A DNA stretch of 52,382 bases from Cryomorphaceae bacterium (lineage in GTDB: Bacteria; Bacteroidota; Bacteroidia; Flavobacteriales_D; SKUL01): NCBI GenBank assembly GCA_007695365.1, contig REDV01000084.1:1-52382 (forward strand), read 5' to 3'. Below the pieces are notes generated by a model. The model was not told the DNA's origin. It made no database searches and worked only from the letters and a program-made list of their open reading frames with translations. Below are positions 42,268-49,166 of the stretch, in pieces. A program made the translations under genes and the position numbers. The number at the start of each line of letters is the position of its first letter. The stretch's first letter is position 1.

Positions 42268-44422
42268 GGTGAAGCTCCATGTAATCCAGTAATTTTTCCA
42301 TCAAATGCAGCCTGTCTTTTCCGTGTATATTATGGGGATGCCCGGGATACACAAAGTAATCGACCGGTTTTCCGTGCGACACTAGCGACCGAACGAGTCT
42401 GGCAGGTTGGTCGGGGAGCACTACCTCATCGCTTCCTCCGTGAATCAATAGCAAAGCGTCCTGAAGATTGGTTGCGTAGGTTAAAAGATCAGACATTTTG
42501 TACGCGTCGGGGTCTTGTGATGGCGAACCGAGATAACGCTCCGCATACATGGATTCGTAGTCTTTCCAACCGGTTACTGCACCTCCGGCAATACCTACCC
42601 GAAATACTCCCGGTGCCCGAAGCATTAGTGCCGAAGCCAAATATCCCCCGTAGCTCCAACCGTGCACGGCCATTCTTTGTATATCAACGTATGGTAGCGT
42701 TGAGAGATAGTGAACACCCAGCAACTGATCATCAATTTCCACAGAACCAAATTTGCCATATAAAACTTGTTCAAAATCTTTTCCTCTGTTACCTGTGCCT
42801 CTGTTATCGAGCATCCACACAACATATCCGCGCGATACCACATGATTCAACCACAATGGCGCTCCGTAGTTCCACGCATGTTGAACCAATTGAGTTTGCG
42901 GGGCACCGTGTACATAAACCAGCACAGGTAGTTTTGCGTTCTCAGTTGCGTGTGCGGGTTTCATCAAACACCCGTATAATTCCGTTCCATCTTCGGTTTG
43001 CAGCGTAATAATTTCCGCAACGGGCATTTCTTTACCGGAAAGTGGATGGGATGCTTCGTGCAAGGTTCGGATTCTCTTACCATCAGTGGAATAGAGTTCG
43101 TCTTTGCCGGGGATTTGAGGATTCGACCACTGAAACCATATTCTGGTTCTGTCTGGGCTCACCTCCGCCCGATTCACCCATGCATTTTCAGAAACAGAAT
43201 GAATTTTGCCGTTCCGGAGATTCAGCCTGAAAATATTGCGTTGCAAAACGGGTTTGTGGATGGTAACCCAGACATGACCGGCTTTTTCGTCGAAACCAAC
43301 AACCTCATGAATATCATACGCTTCATCGAAAAGTTTTTTTATCAGCTTTCCCTCTGCGCTGTAGCGAAACAGCTGCTTGTATCCATCTATTGATGAAATC
43401 CACAGAAAGTCTCCACTGCCATCAGGTATAAAAACAGGCCCGTTGTGAGGATCAACATACATATCGTCAGTTTCTGTAATCAAGGCACCTATTCTCTTAC
43501 CGGACGCTGCCTCATATTTTACCAACTCGAGTTTTTTCTGATCGCGCGACAGCTCGTTCAAATAAATGTGGTGGTCGTTGGGCGACCATGTTAGATGAGA
43601 GTAATACACCTCGCGCAGATCTCCTGTTTCGAGGTAATAAGTTTCCTGCGAACTGAGATGATACATGCCTATTGAAGGCATTTCTCCTTTTCTGCCGGCC
43701 ATTGGATACCGAATGGTGCGACCTTCACTTTCGCCGGTACCATAATCGCGCAAGACGATTTCAGCAATATTCGAGTTGTCGCTTTGATAGAAAGCAAGCA
43801 GGTCTCCGTGGTTCGACCAAAATGTTCCTTTCACATTTCCAAACTCAAAACGATGCAATGCCTGTCCTGCCTTTACCGGACCTGCGGGGTGTCGGGTTAC
43901 CCAATTCACAAGTGTATCTCCATATTGCACAAACACGTTCGGCCCACTGAAATAGCTAAGGGCTATGTGGCGGTGATTAAACTCAGCATTATGGGCATCC
44001 TCCACATACCTCATCAGAAACTCTGTTTGACCGGTAGGAATGTCATACACAAAGATTTTCTGGAAGTAGTCAAAGGCTATCTGATTCTCATTCATCCACG
44101 AAATAGCCGGAAAAAAACGCATGGAGAGAAAACCCTGTGACTGCACCCCCCGGTTCAATTCAGAGAGCGTTATTTCTCTTGACCCCAGATTATCAGGGTC
44201 GCGAATAACCAATCGCGTTGCATCTCCTTGTCCCTCCAAAAAGCAATATCCTTTGCCATTGGGAAGCCAGGTAAAGCGAACAAGATTATGTGGCCGAAGT
44301 TGACCGTATTCTCCGTAAACTGCTTCTCTGAGCGTTAGCGCTTCGTTTGGCTGAGCCACAGCGTGCCCAACAAACTGATGGAGCAGAAAAAAGATAGATA
44401 GTAGTCGATATAAATGAGTCAC
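42233..44422 (-). CDS. S9 family serine peptidase (dipeptidyl-peptidase IV type)
   Basis: The 729-aa exported enzyme has a signal peptide (LLSIFFLLHQFVGHAVAQ), a beta-propeller half (about residues 40-470) and an alpha/beta hydrolase half. The nucleophile serine is in VHGWSYGGYLASA, the acid is in LIHGGSDEVV and the histidine in VYPGHPHNIHG, so the Ser-Asp-His triad is intact. It probably removes dipeptides after proline or alanine in the periplasm. It begins 4 bp inside the small membrane-protein gene. Confidence 0.93.
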   Translation of the reverse strand: MTHLYRLLSIFFLLHQFVGHAVAQPNEALTLREAVYGEYGQLRPHNLVRFTWLPNGKGYCFLEGQGDATRLVIRDPDNLGSREITLSELNRGVQSQGFLSMRFFPAISWMNENQIAFDYFQKIFVYDIPTGQTEFLMRYVEDAHNAEFNHRHIALSYFSGPNVFVQYGDTLVNWVTRHPAGPVKAGQALHRFEFGNVKGTFWSNHGDLLAFYQSDNSNIAEIVLRDYGTGESEGRTIRYPMAGRKGEMPSIGMYHLSSQETYYLETGDLREVYYSHLTWSPNDHHIYLNELSRDQKKLELVKYEAASGKRIGALITETDDMYVDPHNGPVFIPDGSGDFLWISSIDGYKQLFRYSAEGKLIKKLFDEAYDIHEVVGFDEKAGHVWVTIHKPVLQRNIFRLNLRNGKIHSVSENAWVNRAEVSPDRTRIWFQWSNPQIPGKDELYSTDGKRIRTLHEASHPLSGKEMPVAEIITLQTEDGTELYGCLMKPAHATENAKLPVLVYVHGAPQTQLVQHAWNYGAPLWLNHVVSRGYVVWMLDNRGTGNRGKDFEQVLYGKFGSVEIDDQLLGVHYLSTLPYVDIQRMAVHGWSYGGYLASALMLRAPGVFRVGIAGGAVTGWKDYESMYAERYLGSPSQDPDAYKMSDLLTYATNLQDALLLIHGGSDEVVLPDQPARLVRSLVSHGKPVDYFVYPGHPHNIHGKDRLHLMEKLLDYMELHLDKTTDSESGK

Positions 44423-44607
44423 TTCTTCTTGTTATAGCGAAAATATACCAGCAAAGCCATAAGGGCAATCACGATGCCGAAGATAATGAGCACCGTTAAC
44501 CAGCTATCTTCGGGGTCGCCCTGTACACGAATATCCTGAGGGATTTGAGCCGCGGTGGTCAGGGCAGAAAAAACGAGTGTAAAAAGGTAAAGAAGGCGTT
44601 GCAGCAT
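44419..44607 (-). CDS. small membrane protein (62 aa)
   Basis: The protein starts at ATG 44607 with a signal-like segment (LLYLFTLVFSALTTAAQ), continues with a short polar loop and ends with one membrane helix and a basic tail (WLTVLIIFGIVIALMALLVYF, then RYNKKK). No family is recognised. It overlaps the S9 peptidase start by 4 bp and may be its membrane partner. The longer frame from 44679 adds residues ahead of the promoter element and is not favoured. Confidence 0.65.
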   Translation of the reverse strand: MLQRLLYLFTLVFSALTTAAQIPQDIRVQGDPEDSWLTVLIIFGIVIALMALLVYFRYNKKK

Positions 44608-44630
44608 GACTAATCTTTTAGCGTGTTGGC

Positions 44631-44638
44631 CAAAGATA
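44631..44638 (-). promoter_or_regulatory. TAnnTTTG -7 promoter element for the small membrane protein / S9 peptidase
   Basis: TATCTTTG on the minus strand lies 23 bp before the ATG at 44607. Confidence 0.6.
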
Positions 44639-44745
44639 CAAAAGCAAGACGGGAAGCTTCTTTCCGATTTGCCCAACAAAATCTAAACCCAACCGAAAGG
44701 CCCAACGGCAATACTTTTTCTTTTTCCCCAAAGGTGATTTTAAGC

Positions 44746-45300
44746 TATGATAAGCAGGATTACCTGCGGTGATCCTAAAAGGGGGGACAGACAAGAAAAC
44801 AAGGCCATTGCTTGACGCAATGGCTTTTATTTTCCTGCACAGCCCGGTTGAAAGATATGATAAGCAGGATTACCTGCGGTGATCCTAAAGTGGGGATAGA
44901 CAACAAAACAAGGCCATTGCTTGATGCAATGGCTTTTATTTTCCCGCACAGCCCGGTTGAAAGATATGATAAGCAGGATTACCTGCGGTGATCCTAAAGT
45001 GGGGATAGACAACAAAACAAGGCCATTGCTTGATGCAATGGCTTTTATTTTCCCGCACAGCCCGGTTGAAAGATATGATAAGCAGGATTACCTGCGGTGA
45101 TCCTAAAGTGGGGATAGACAACAAAACAAGGCCATTGCTTGATGCAATGGCTTTTATTTTCCCGCACAGCCCGGTTGAAAGATATGATAAGCAGGATTAC
45201 CTGCGGTGATCCTAAAGTGGGGATAGACAACAAAACAAGGCCATTGCTTGATGCAATGGCTTTTATTTTCCCGCACAGCCCGGTTGAAAGCATAGCTTTC
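44746..45300 (+). repeat. tandem array of five 109-bp terminator-like units next to tRNA-Pro
   Basis: Units begin at 44746, 44856, 44965, 45074 and 45183. The last four are identical by eye; the first is 110 bp and carries a handful of substitutions. Read on the plus strand, each unit has hairpin 1 (AGGATTACC TGC GGTGATCCT) and hairpin 2 (GCCATTG, 7-base loop, CAATGGC) followed by TTTTATTTT, then a tail CCCGCACAGCCCGG. The second hairpin with its T-run has the form of an intrinsic terminator. There are no unique spacers, so this is not a CRISPR array. Apart from the small-protein promoter and this array, 44608-45357 holds no gene. Confidence 0.92.
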
Positions 45301-45323
45301 CCGGGCTGTGCGGGAAAATAAAA
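45261..45323. repeat. 23-bp perfect inverted repeat joining array 1 to the tRNA-Pro terminator
   Basis: The arms at 45261-45283 and 45301-45323 are exact reverse complements. An inner stem GAAAGC/GCTTTC (45286-45291 and 45295-45300) with an ATA loop extends the cruciform. The left arm is the tail of the last array unit; the right arm is the tail of the tRNA terminator on the other strand. Confidence 0.93.
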
Positions 45324-45347
45324 AAGACCAGCGTTTCCGCTGGTCTT
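45315..45347 (-). terminator. intrinsic terminator of tRNA-Pro
   Basis: On the minus strand a 10-bp stem (AAGACCAGCG/CGCTGGTCTT, arms 45338-45347 and 45324-45333, 4-base loop) is followed by TTTTATTTT. It starts 11 bp after the tRNA 3' end. Confidence 0.85.
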
Positions 45348-45357
45348 GTGTTTCTTG

Positions 45358-45432
45358 TCGGGGTGGCAGGATTCGAACCTGCGACCTCCTGCTCCCAAAG
45401 CAGGCGCGATAACCGGGCTACGCTACACCCCG
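45358..45432 (-). tRNA. tRNA-Pro (anticodon TGG)
   Basis: The 75-nt gene folds as a standard cloverleaf: acceptor CGGGGTG/CACCCCG with discriminator A, anticodon arm CCTGC TTTGGGA GCAGG with anticodon TGG, and T-arm GCAGG TTCGAAT CCTGC. The 3' CCA is not encoded. A promoter element lies upstream at 45485-45492 and an intrinsic terminator downstream. Confidence 0.96.
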
Positions 45433-45484
45433 AACTCCTTTTCCGTAATCAACTTCACTTCACAAACTCTCCGGAAAGGAGGCG

Positions 45485-45492
45485 CAAAGGTA
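45485..45492 (-). promoter_or_regulatory. TAnnTTTG -7 promoter element for tRNA-Pro
   Basis: TACCTTTG on the minus strand lies 52 bp before the tRNA 5' end. Confidence 0.6.
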
Positions 45493-45544
45493 AGCTTTTT
45501 GACATAAGATTACAGCTGCGTGAAAAACTTTGTGGTGCGATTCC

Positions 45545-46381
45545 TTAAAACCACTTTGAACGAACATTTCCCGTTGCTGCCGCGAGCGCCGCGAAATGCT
45601 GGTGTACGTTTTGAATACGTTCCTGTGACAACTTGGTAAGGATGGGATCAAGCGAACGAATATCTTCAGCAACTGCCTTGCAATCCGGATCATTCTCAAA
45701 CACATCAAGCATCTTTAACACCTTTTCAGCACCAAAAATCATGTTCCATACTTCAGTATCCACCTCACGCTGAGATTCGATATTGGCTCCAATATTGGCA
45801 GCGATGTGCATACTCTGCAACCATCCACCGGCCACAATCTGACAGGTAATTTGCGCCCTCTCTTCCGAATAGAGATTATCTTCAGCCTGACGATAGGCAT
45901 CATTGAGTAAGCTACTTTTCTTTCTGAAAGTTAAGGTCGTGTCTCCTACCTCCGTTATTTTCGCCATCAGCCCCTCATCAAAAGCGCTGGAAATACCCAA
46001 CTGATCAGCAAGACTGAGGATTGCCTTTACATAGGAAGGAGTTTGATCAGCTTGCTCAAACATAGTTAGATAGTTCAAATCAGCTCCGGCCGCACCCAAA
46101 GAAAGTGCTTGCTTTTTACGACCTGTTGCTCCTTGGTACTTTGATGCAGCCCCCACAAGATCTGATTGAAACGGAACACCAATCTCACGCATCACAAGAT
46201 AGAGGTTCCCCGCATCCTTGATGTCTTTGCGGATGGTACGTAGCTCACGCTCATAATCCACAGCAAGGCTGTCAGCTTTTTCGTAATCGTAGGTTTTGGC
46301 CTGTGGTTCAGACTCGCAAGAGCTGAGAGCAATTCCAAGTGCTAAGAATCCTGCGGGAATTAATTGGCAAACTGTCTTCAT
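45545..46381 (-). CDS. hypothetical lipoprotein
   Basis: This 278-aa protein has a lipoprotein signal (LIPAGFLALGIALSSC, Cys near residue 22) and a mostly helical body with a conserved-looking core (VMREIGVPFQSDLVGAASKY, LSLGAAGADLNYLTMFEQ and GGWLQSMHIAANIGANI). I do not recognise a family name. It should be anchored to the outer or inner membrane facing the periplasm. The start ATG 46381 is chosen over the upstream 46414 because it gives the signal a proper n-region. Downstream on the same strand lies the tRNA-Pro gene. Confidence 0.78.
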   Translation of the reverse strand: MKTVCQLIPAGFLALGIALSSCESEPQAKTYDYEKADSLAVDYERELRTIRKDIKDAGNLYLVMREIGVPFQSDLVGAASKYQGATGRKKQALSLGAAGADLNYLTMFEQADQTPSYVKAILSLADQLGISSAFDEGLMAKITEVGDTTLTFRKKSSLLNDAYRQAEDNLYSEERAQITCQIVAGGWLQSMHIAANIGANIESQREVDTEVWNMIFGAEKVLKMLDVFENDPDCKAVAEDIRSLDPILTKLSQERIQNVHQHFAALAAATGNVRSKWF

Positions 46382-46490
46382 GTTGAATGGCTTTTTTGGT
46401 TCATAGTGTGGCAAAAATGGAGAATAACTGCAACGTACAGACTTAAGTTCTCATTATTTATCCACTATCAAACCTGAATTCGTTTTGGGT

Positions 46491-46630
46491 TTATTGTTCT
46501 GGCTGTGGATTACGCAACCTGCAGGTCAAGGTTTCAATAACAGCATAATAAATGGTATAGTGCTGTATATCAACCACCTTTACCCGACACAACCAGCGAC
46601 TAGAATCTCGCACAGGACTGACTTTAATTC
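46491..46630 (-). pseudogene. possible truncated RelE/ParE-type toxin remnant
   Basis: On the minus strand the frame ending at the TAA 46491-46493 reads CRVKVVDIQHYTIYYAVIE and then ends in RNPQPEQ. The stretch with V-D-I-x-x-Y-x-I-x-Y resembles the C-terminal strands of RelE/ParE-family toxins. No start codon, antitoxin or N-terminal half is present, and array 2 begins just upstream on this strand. The resemblance is from memory and is short, so this may be a chance frame. The rest of 46382-46654 shows no gene. Confidence 0.33.
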
Positions 46631-46654
46631 TCTTTCTTCGACTTACTCGGGTTG

Positions 46655-47117
46655 AGCCACCTAAGTGTTGGAGATTTTTTGTTTCACCACAGGCTCAAAC
46701 TGCCTTGGGGATTGCCTAAAGGCGATCCCGAAAGGGGGAAACAACAGCCAAATCCAGCCACAAAAGTGGCCGGGATTTTTTGTTTCACCACAGGCTCAAA
46801 CTGCCTTGGGGATTGCCTAAAGGCGATCCCGAAAGGGGGAAACAACAGCCAAATCCAGCCACAAAAGTGGCCGGGATTTTTTGTTTCACCACAGGCTCAA
46901 ACTGCCTTGGGGATTGCCTAAAGGCGATCCCGAAAGGGGGAAACAACAGCCAAATCCAGCCACAAAAGTGGCCGGGATTTTTTGTTTCACCACAGGCTCA
47001 AACTGCCTTGGGGATTGCCTAAAGGCGATCCCGAAAGGGGGAAACAACAGCCAAATCCAGCCACAAAAGTGGCCGGGATTTTTTGTTTCACCACAGGCTC
47101 AAACTGCGTTTGGCCTT
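46655..47117 (+). repeat. tandem array of four full plus two partial 101-bp terminator-like units next to tRNA-Ser
   Basis: The phrase GTTTCACCACAGGCTCAAAC recurs at 46681, 46782, 46883, 46984 and 47085, exactly every 101 bp. Full units are identical by eye. Each contains, on the plus strand, hairpin 1 (GGGATTGCC TAAA GGCGATCCC) and hairpin 2 (AAATCC, GCCAC AAAA GTGGC, GGATTT) ending in six T residues. A degraded copy of hairpin 2 (GCCACCTAAGTG, then GAGATTTTTT) at 46655-46680 marks the left edge; the right copy is cut short by the palindrome at 47077-47134. The unit length is not a multiple of three and there are no unique spacers. Confidence 0.92.
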
Positions 47118-47134
47118 TGGTGAAACAAAAAATC
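47077..47134. repeat. 17-bp perfect inverted repeat joining array 2 to the tRNA-Ser terminator
   Basis: The arms at 47077-47093 and 47118-47134 are exact reverse complements (GATTTTTTGTTTCACCA). The 24-bp spacer continues the pairing with AGGC/GCCT and AAAC/GTTT. The left arm belongs to the array, the right arm to the minus-strand tRNA terminator tail. Confidence 0.93.
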
Positions 47135-47160
47135 CTGCACCCTATTCAGGGTGCAGGATT
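47127..47160 (-). terminator. intrinsic terminator of tRNA-Ser
   Basis: On the minus strand a 13-bp stem (arms 47148-47160 and 47131-47143, 4-base loop) is followed by a run of six T residues and GTTTCACC. It starts 6 bp after the tRNA 3' end. Confidence 0.87.
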
Positions 47161-47166
47161 TGGCTG

Positions 47167-47255
47167 CGGAGAGAGGGGGATTCGAACCCCCGATACCCGT
47201 TTCCGAGTATGCATGTTTAGCAAACATGTGGTTTCAGCCACTCACCCACCTCTCC
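47167..47255 (-). tRNA. tRNA-Ser (anticodon GCT)
   Basis: The 89-nt gene has a class II cloverleaf with a long variable arm. The acceptor is GGAGAGG/TCTCTCC with discriminator G, the anticodon arm CATGT TTGCTAA ACATG with anticodon GCT, the variable arm CATACTCGGAAACGGGTATC, and the T-arm GGGGG TTCGAAT CCCCC. The 3' CCA is not encoded. It reads AGC/AGT codons. Confidence 0.96.
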
Positions 47256-47320
47256 GGTTCTTCGGCTGAATTCATGCATCGAAAGCATATCACAAACGAT
47301 GCTTAAAATGAATGTGGGCG

Positions 47321-47328
47321 CAAAAGTA
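47321..47328 (-). promoter_or_regulatory. TAnnTTTG -7 promoter element for tRNA-Ser
   Basis: TACTTTTG on the minus strand lies 65 bp before the tRNA 5' end and matches the -7 consensus. Confidence 0.5.
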
Positions 47329-47389
47329 TAAAATACCCCAATAACACGAACTATAGTCATGGCGAAAAAAGCTGCTGTTCGGCTTTTCT

Positions 47390-47397
47390 TATTTTTG
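47390..47397 (+). promoter_or_regulatory. TAnnTTTG -7 promoter element for the peptide-binding lipoprotein
   Basis: TATTTTTG lies 21 bp before the ATG at 47419. It sits after the alternative upstream ATG at 47359 and so supports the shorter protein. Confidence 0.5.
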
Positions 47398-47418
47398 CTG
47401 GCAAACGAACACATTTTT

Positions 47419-49155
47419 ATGCGCTCAACATTATTTTACGCACTTCTATTTCTGACAGTGTTTATTACATCTTGTGAAGAAGCCTATGAAACTTCTGGTA
47501 AATCAGAGCGCGCAAGAATTGCTATAACCTCAGATCCTGATGCCATACACCCTGTATTGTATCGAACCATCAATGCGCAATCCATCAACGATTTGGTTTT
47601 TCAAAAGCTTATGCAAACCGATCCCGCGACCCATGAACCAGTTCCGGTACTTGCATCAGCCCTCCCTACGATAGCACCATACCACGACTCTTTAATTCGT
47701 ATTACTTACGATATCAAGAGCAATGCTGCTTGGACTGATGAAACACCCGTTACTGCCGAAGATGTGGTTTTCACTTTTAAGGCTACTGTGATGCCGGGGG
47801 TGCGCGCAGAAGGCAAACGCGATTTTCTCCGGGGCATCCAATCAATTTATGCGGATAGCACCAATGAAAAACGCGTTCACTTTGTGTGTGAACACAATCT
47901 GAGGACTACCTACGCTACAGGAGCCGAACTTGGCATTCTACCGGCTCACCTCTACGATACAGAAGGTTTGATTAAGGATATATCGTTCAGCGAAATTATC
48001 CGTCACACCGGCAACGAGGAGTTGCCCGAAAACTGGCAACTGTTTGCGGAAACTTTCAACCACAGCAGGTTTTCCAGGGACCCCGACTACGTGCAGGGCT
48101 CAGGCCCTTACCAACTCACAAACTGGACAAGCGGACAATCTCTACTTCTCACCCGAAAAGAAAACTGGTGGGGTAAGAAGACCGAGAAAACACTTTGCTA
48201 CTTTCAAAATTACCCTCTTGAAATCAAGTACTTTATTATCGCTGAACCTACAGCAATTATCAAGGCGGCAAAAAATGACCAAATCGATGTCGGGCCAATT
48301 CTTAGGTCTCAGGATTATTACGATTTACAGGACAATCCCATTTTTCTGAAATCCTTCAAACTTGCCAGCACACCTGAACTTTCAACCAATATCATCCTGA
48401 TGAATGGCTGCAAACCCATTCTGGCAGATGTAAAGGTTCGCAAGGCATTGGCTCACTTATTTGATGTTCAAACCTATATCAATGTGGTTCAAAAAGGAAG
48501 TGGCACGCAAGTAACCGGGCCGCTTCATAACAGCAAGCCAGGCTACCACGGCGGAATCGAACCTTATCCTTTCGATGCACAAATAGCCGCTCAAATGCTT
48601 GAAGAGGCCGGATGGACTGATAGCGATGGTGACGGAATTCGGGATAAGGTAATTGACGGCGTAAAAACCGACCTTGTTCTTGAATACCTGTACCACACAG
48701 GACATGAAGGCCGTCGCAACGCAGGGATGATGCTGCAGGATTGGGCAAGGGCTGCAGGTGTTCGCATAGAGGTGAGAAACGACGAGTGGCTGGTATTTAT
48801 TGAACGCCTTATGGCTGGTGACTTTGACCTGGCCTTTTTCTCATGGACAGATGAGCACGCGCCAACAGACCCAACTCCCGTTTATCACAGCAGCGCCATC
48901 GAGAATGGTTACAATTTTAACTGTTACAGTAGTCCCGTTGCAGACTCCCTCATTGAAGCTATCGCAAATGCCCAAAACCAAAAGCAATATGAGGAAAACT
49001 GGAGGGAGCTTCAGGTAGCATTGCACAACGATGTGCCCAATATTTTTCTTTCAACCAACCAGTCAAGAATTTTTGTTTCAAGAAGGTTTTCGGGATTTGC
49101 CCCTATGACTATTCCTCCCGGTTACTTCGCGGGCAGCTTGAAGCCGGCCCAATAG
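47419..49155 (+). CDS. ABC transporter substrate-binding lipoprotein (peptide/oligopeptide, SBP family 5)
   Basis: The 578-aa protein has a lipoprotein signal (LFYALLFLTVFITSC) and the family 5 solute-binding fold: DPDAIHPVLYRTINAQS near the N-terminus, WTDETPVTAEDVVFTFKA, GSGPYQLTNWTSGQSLLL and KVRKALAHLFDVQTYIN. It should bind peptides or similar solutes in the periplasm and deliver them to the two permeases encoded directly downstream (11-bp gap). Substrate specificity is not readable. A longer start at 47359 is possible but lies ahead of the promoter element. Confidence 0.9.
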   Translation: MRSTLFYALLFLTVFITSCEEAYETSGKSERARIAITSDPDAIHPVLYRTINAQSINDLVFQKLMQTDPATHEPVPVLASALPTIAPYHDSLIRITYDIKSNAAWTDETPVTAEDVVFTFKATVMPGVRAEGKRDFLRGIQSIYADSTNEKRVHFVCEHNLRTTYATGAELGILPAHLYDTEGLIKDISFSEIIRHTGNEELPENWQLFAETFNHSRFSRDPDYVQGSGPYQLTNWTSGQSLLLTRKENWWGKKTEKTLCYFQNYPLEIKYFIIAEPTAIIKAAKNDQIDVGPILRSQDYYDLQDNPIFLKSFKLASTPELSTNIILMNGCKPILADVKVRKALAHLFDVQTYINVVQKGSGTQVTGPLHNSKPGYHGGIEPYPFDAQIAAQMLEEAGWTDSDGDGIRDKVIDGVKTDLVLEYLYHTGHEGRRNAGMMLQDWARAAGVRIEVRNDEWLVFIERLMAGDFDLAFFSWTDEHAPTDPTPVYHSSAIENGYNFNCYSSPVADSLIEAIANAQNQKQYEENWRELQVALHNDVPNIFLSTNQSRIFVSRRFSGFAPMTIPPGYFAGSLKPAQ

Positions 49156-49166
49156 AACTCACATCC

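Noticed and set aside
44827-45398. Minus-strand open frames of 62-117 aa (MLSIPTLGSPQV text) across array 1
   Set aside because: They are identical repeat translations with a 109-bp period and include terminator stems and part of the tRNA trailer, so they are not genes.
44746-47117. CRISPR arrays
   Set aside because: The repeats are contiguous with 101- or 109-bp period and have no unique spacers; there are no cas genes.
46652-47269. Chain of plus-strand open frames of 80-95 aa (repeating QAQTALGIA-like text) across array 2
   Set aside because: The frames are a by-product of the 101-bp repeat, which shifts the reading frame at each unit; they have no promoter element or family resemblance and run into the tRNA gene.
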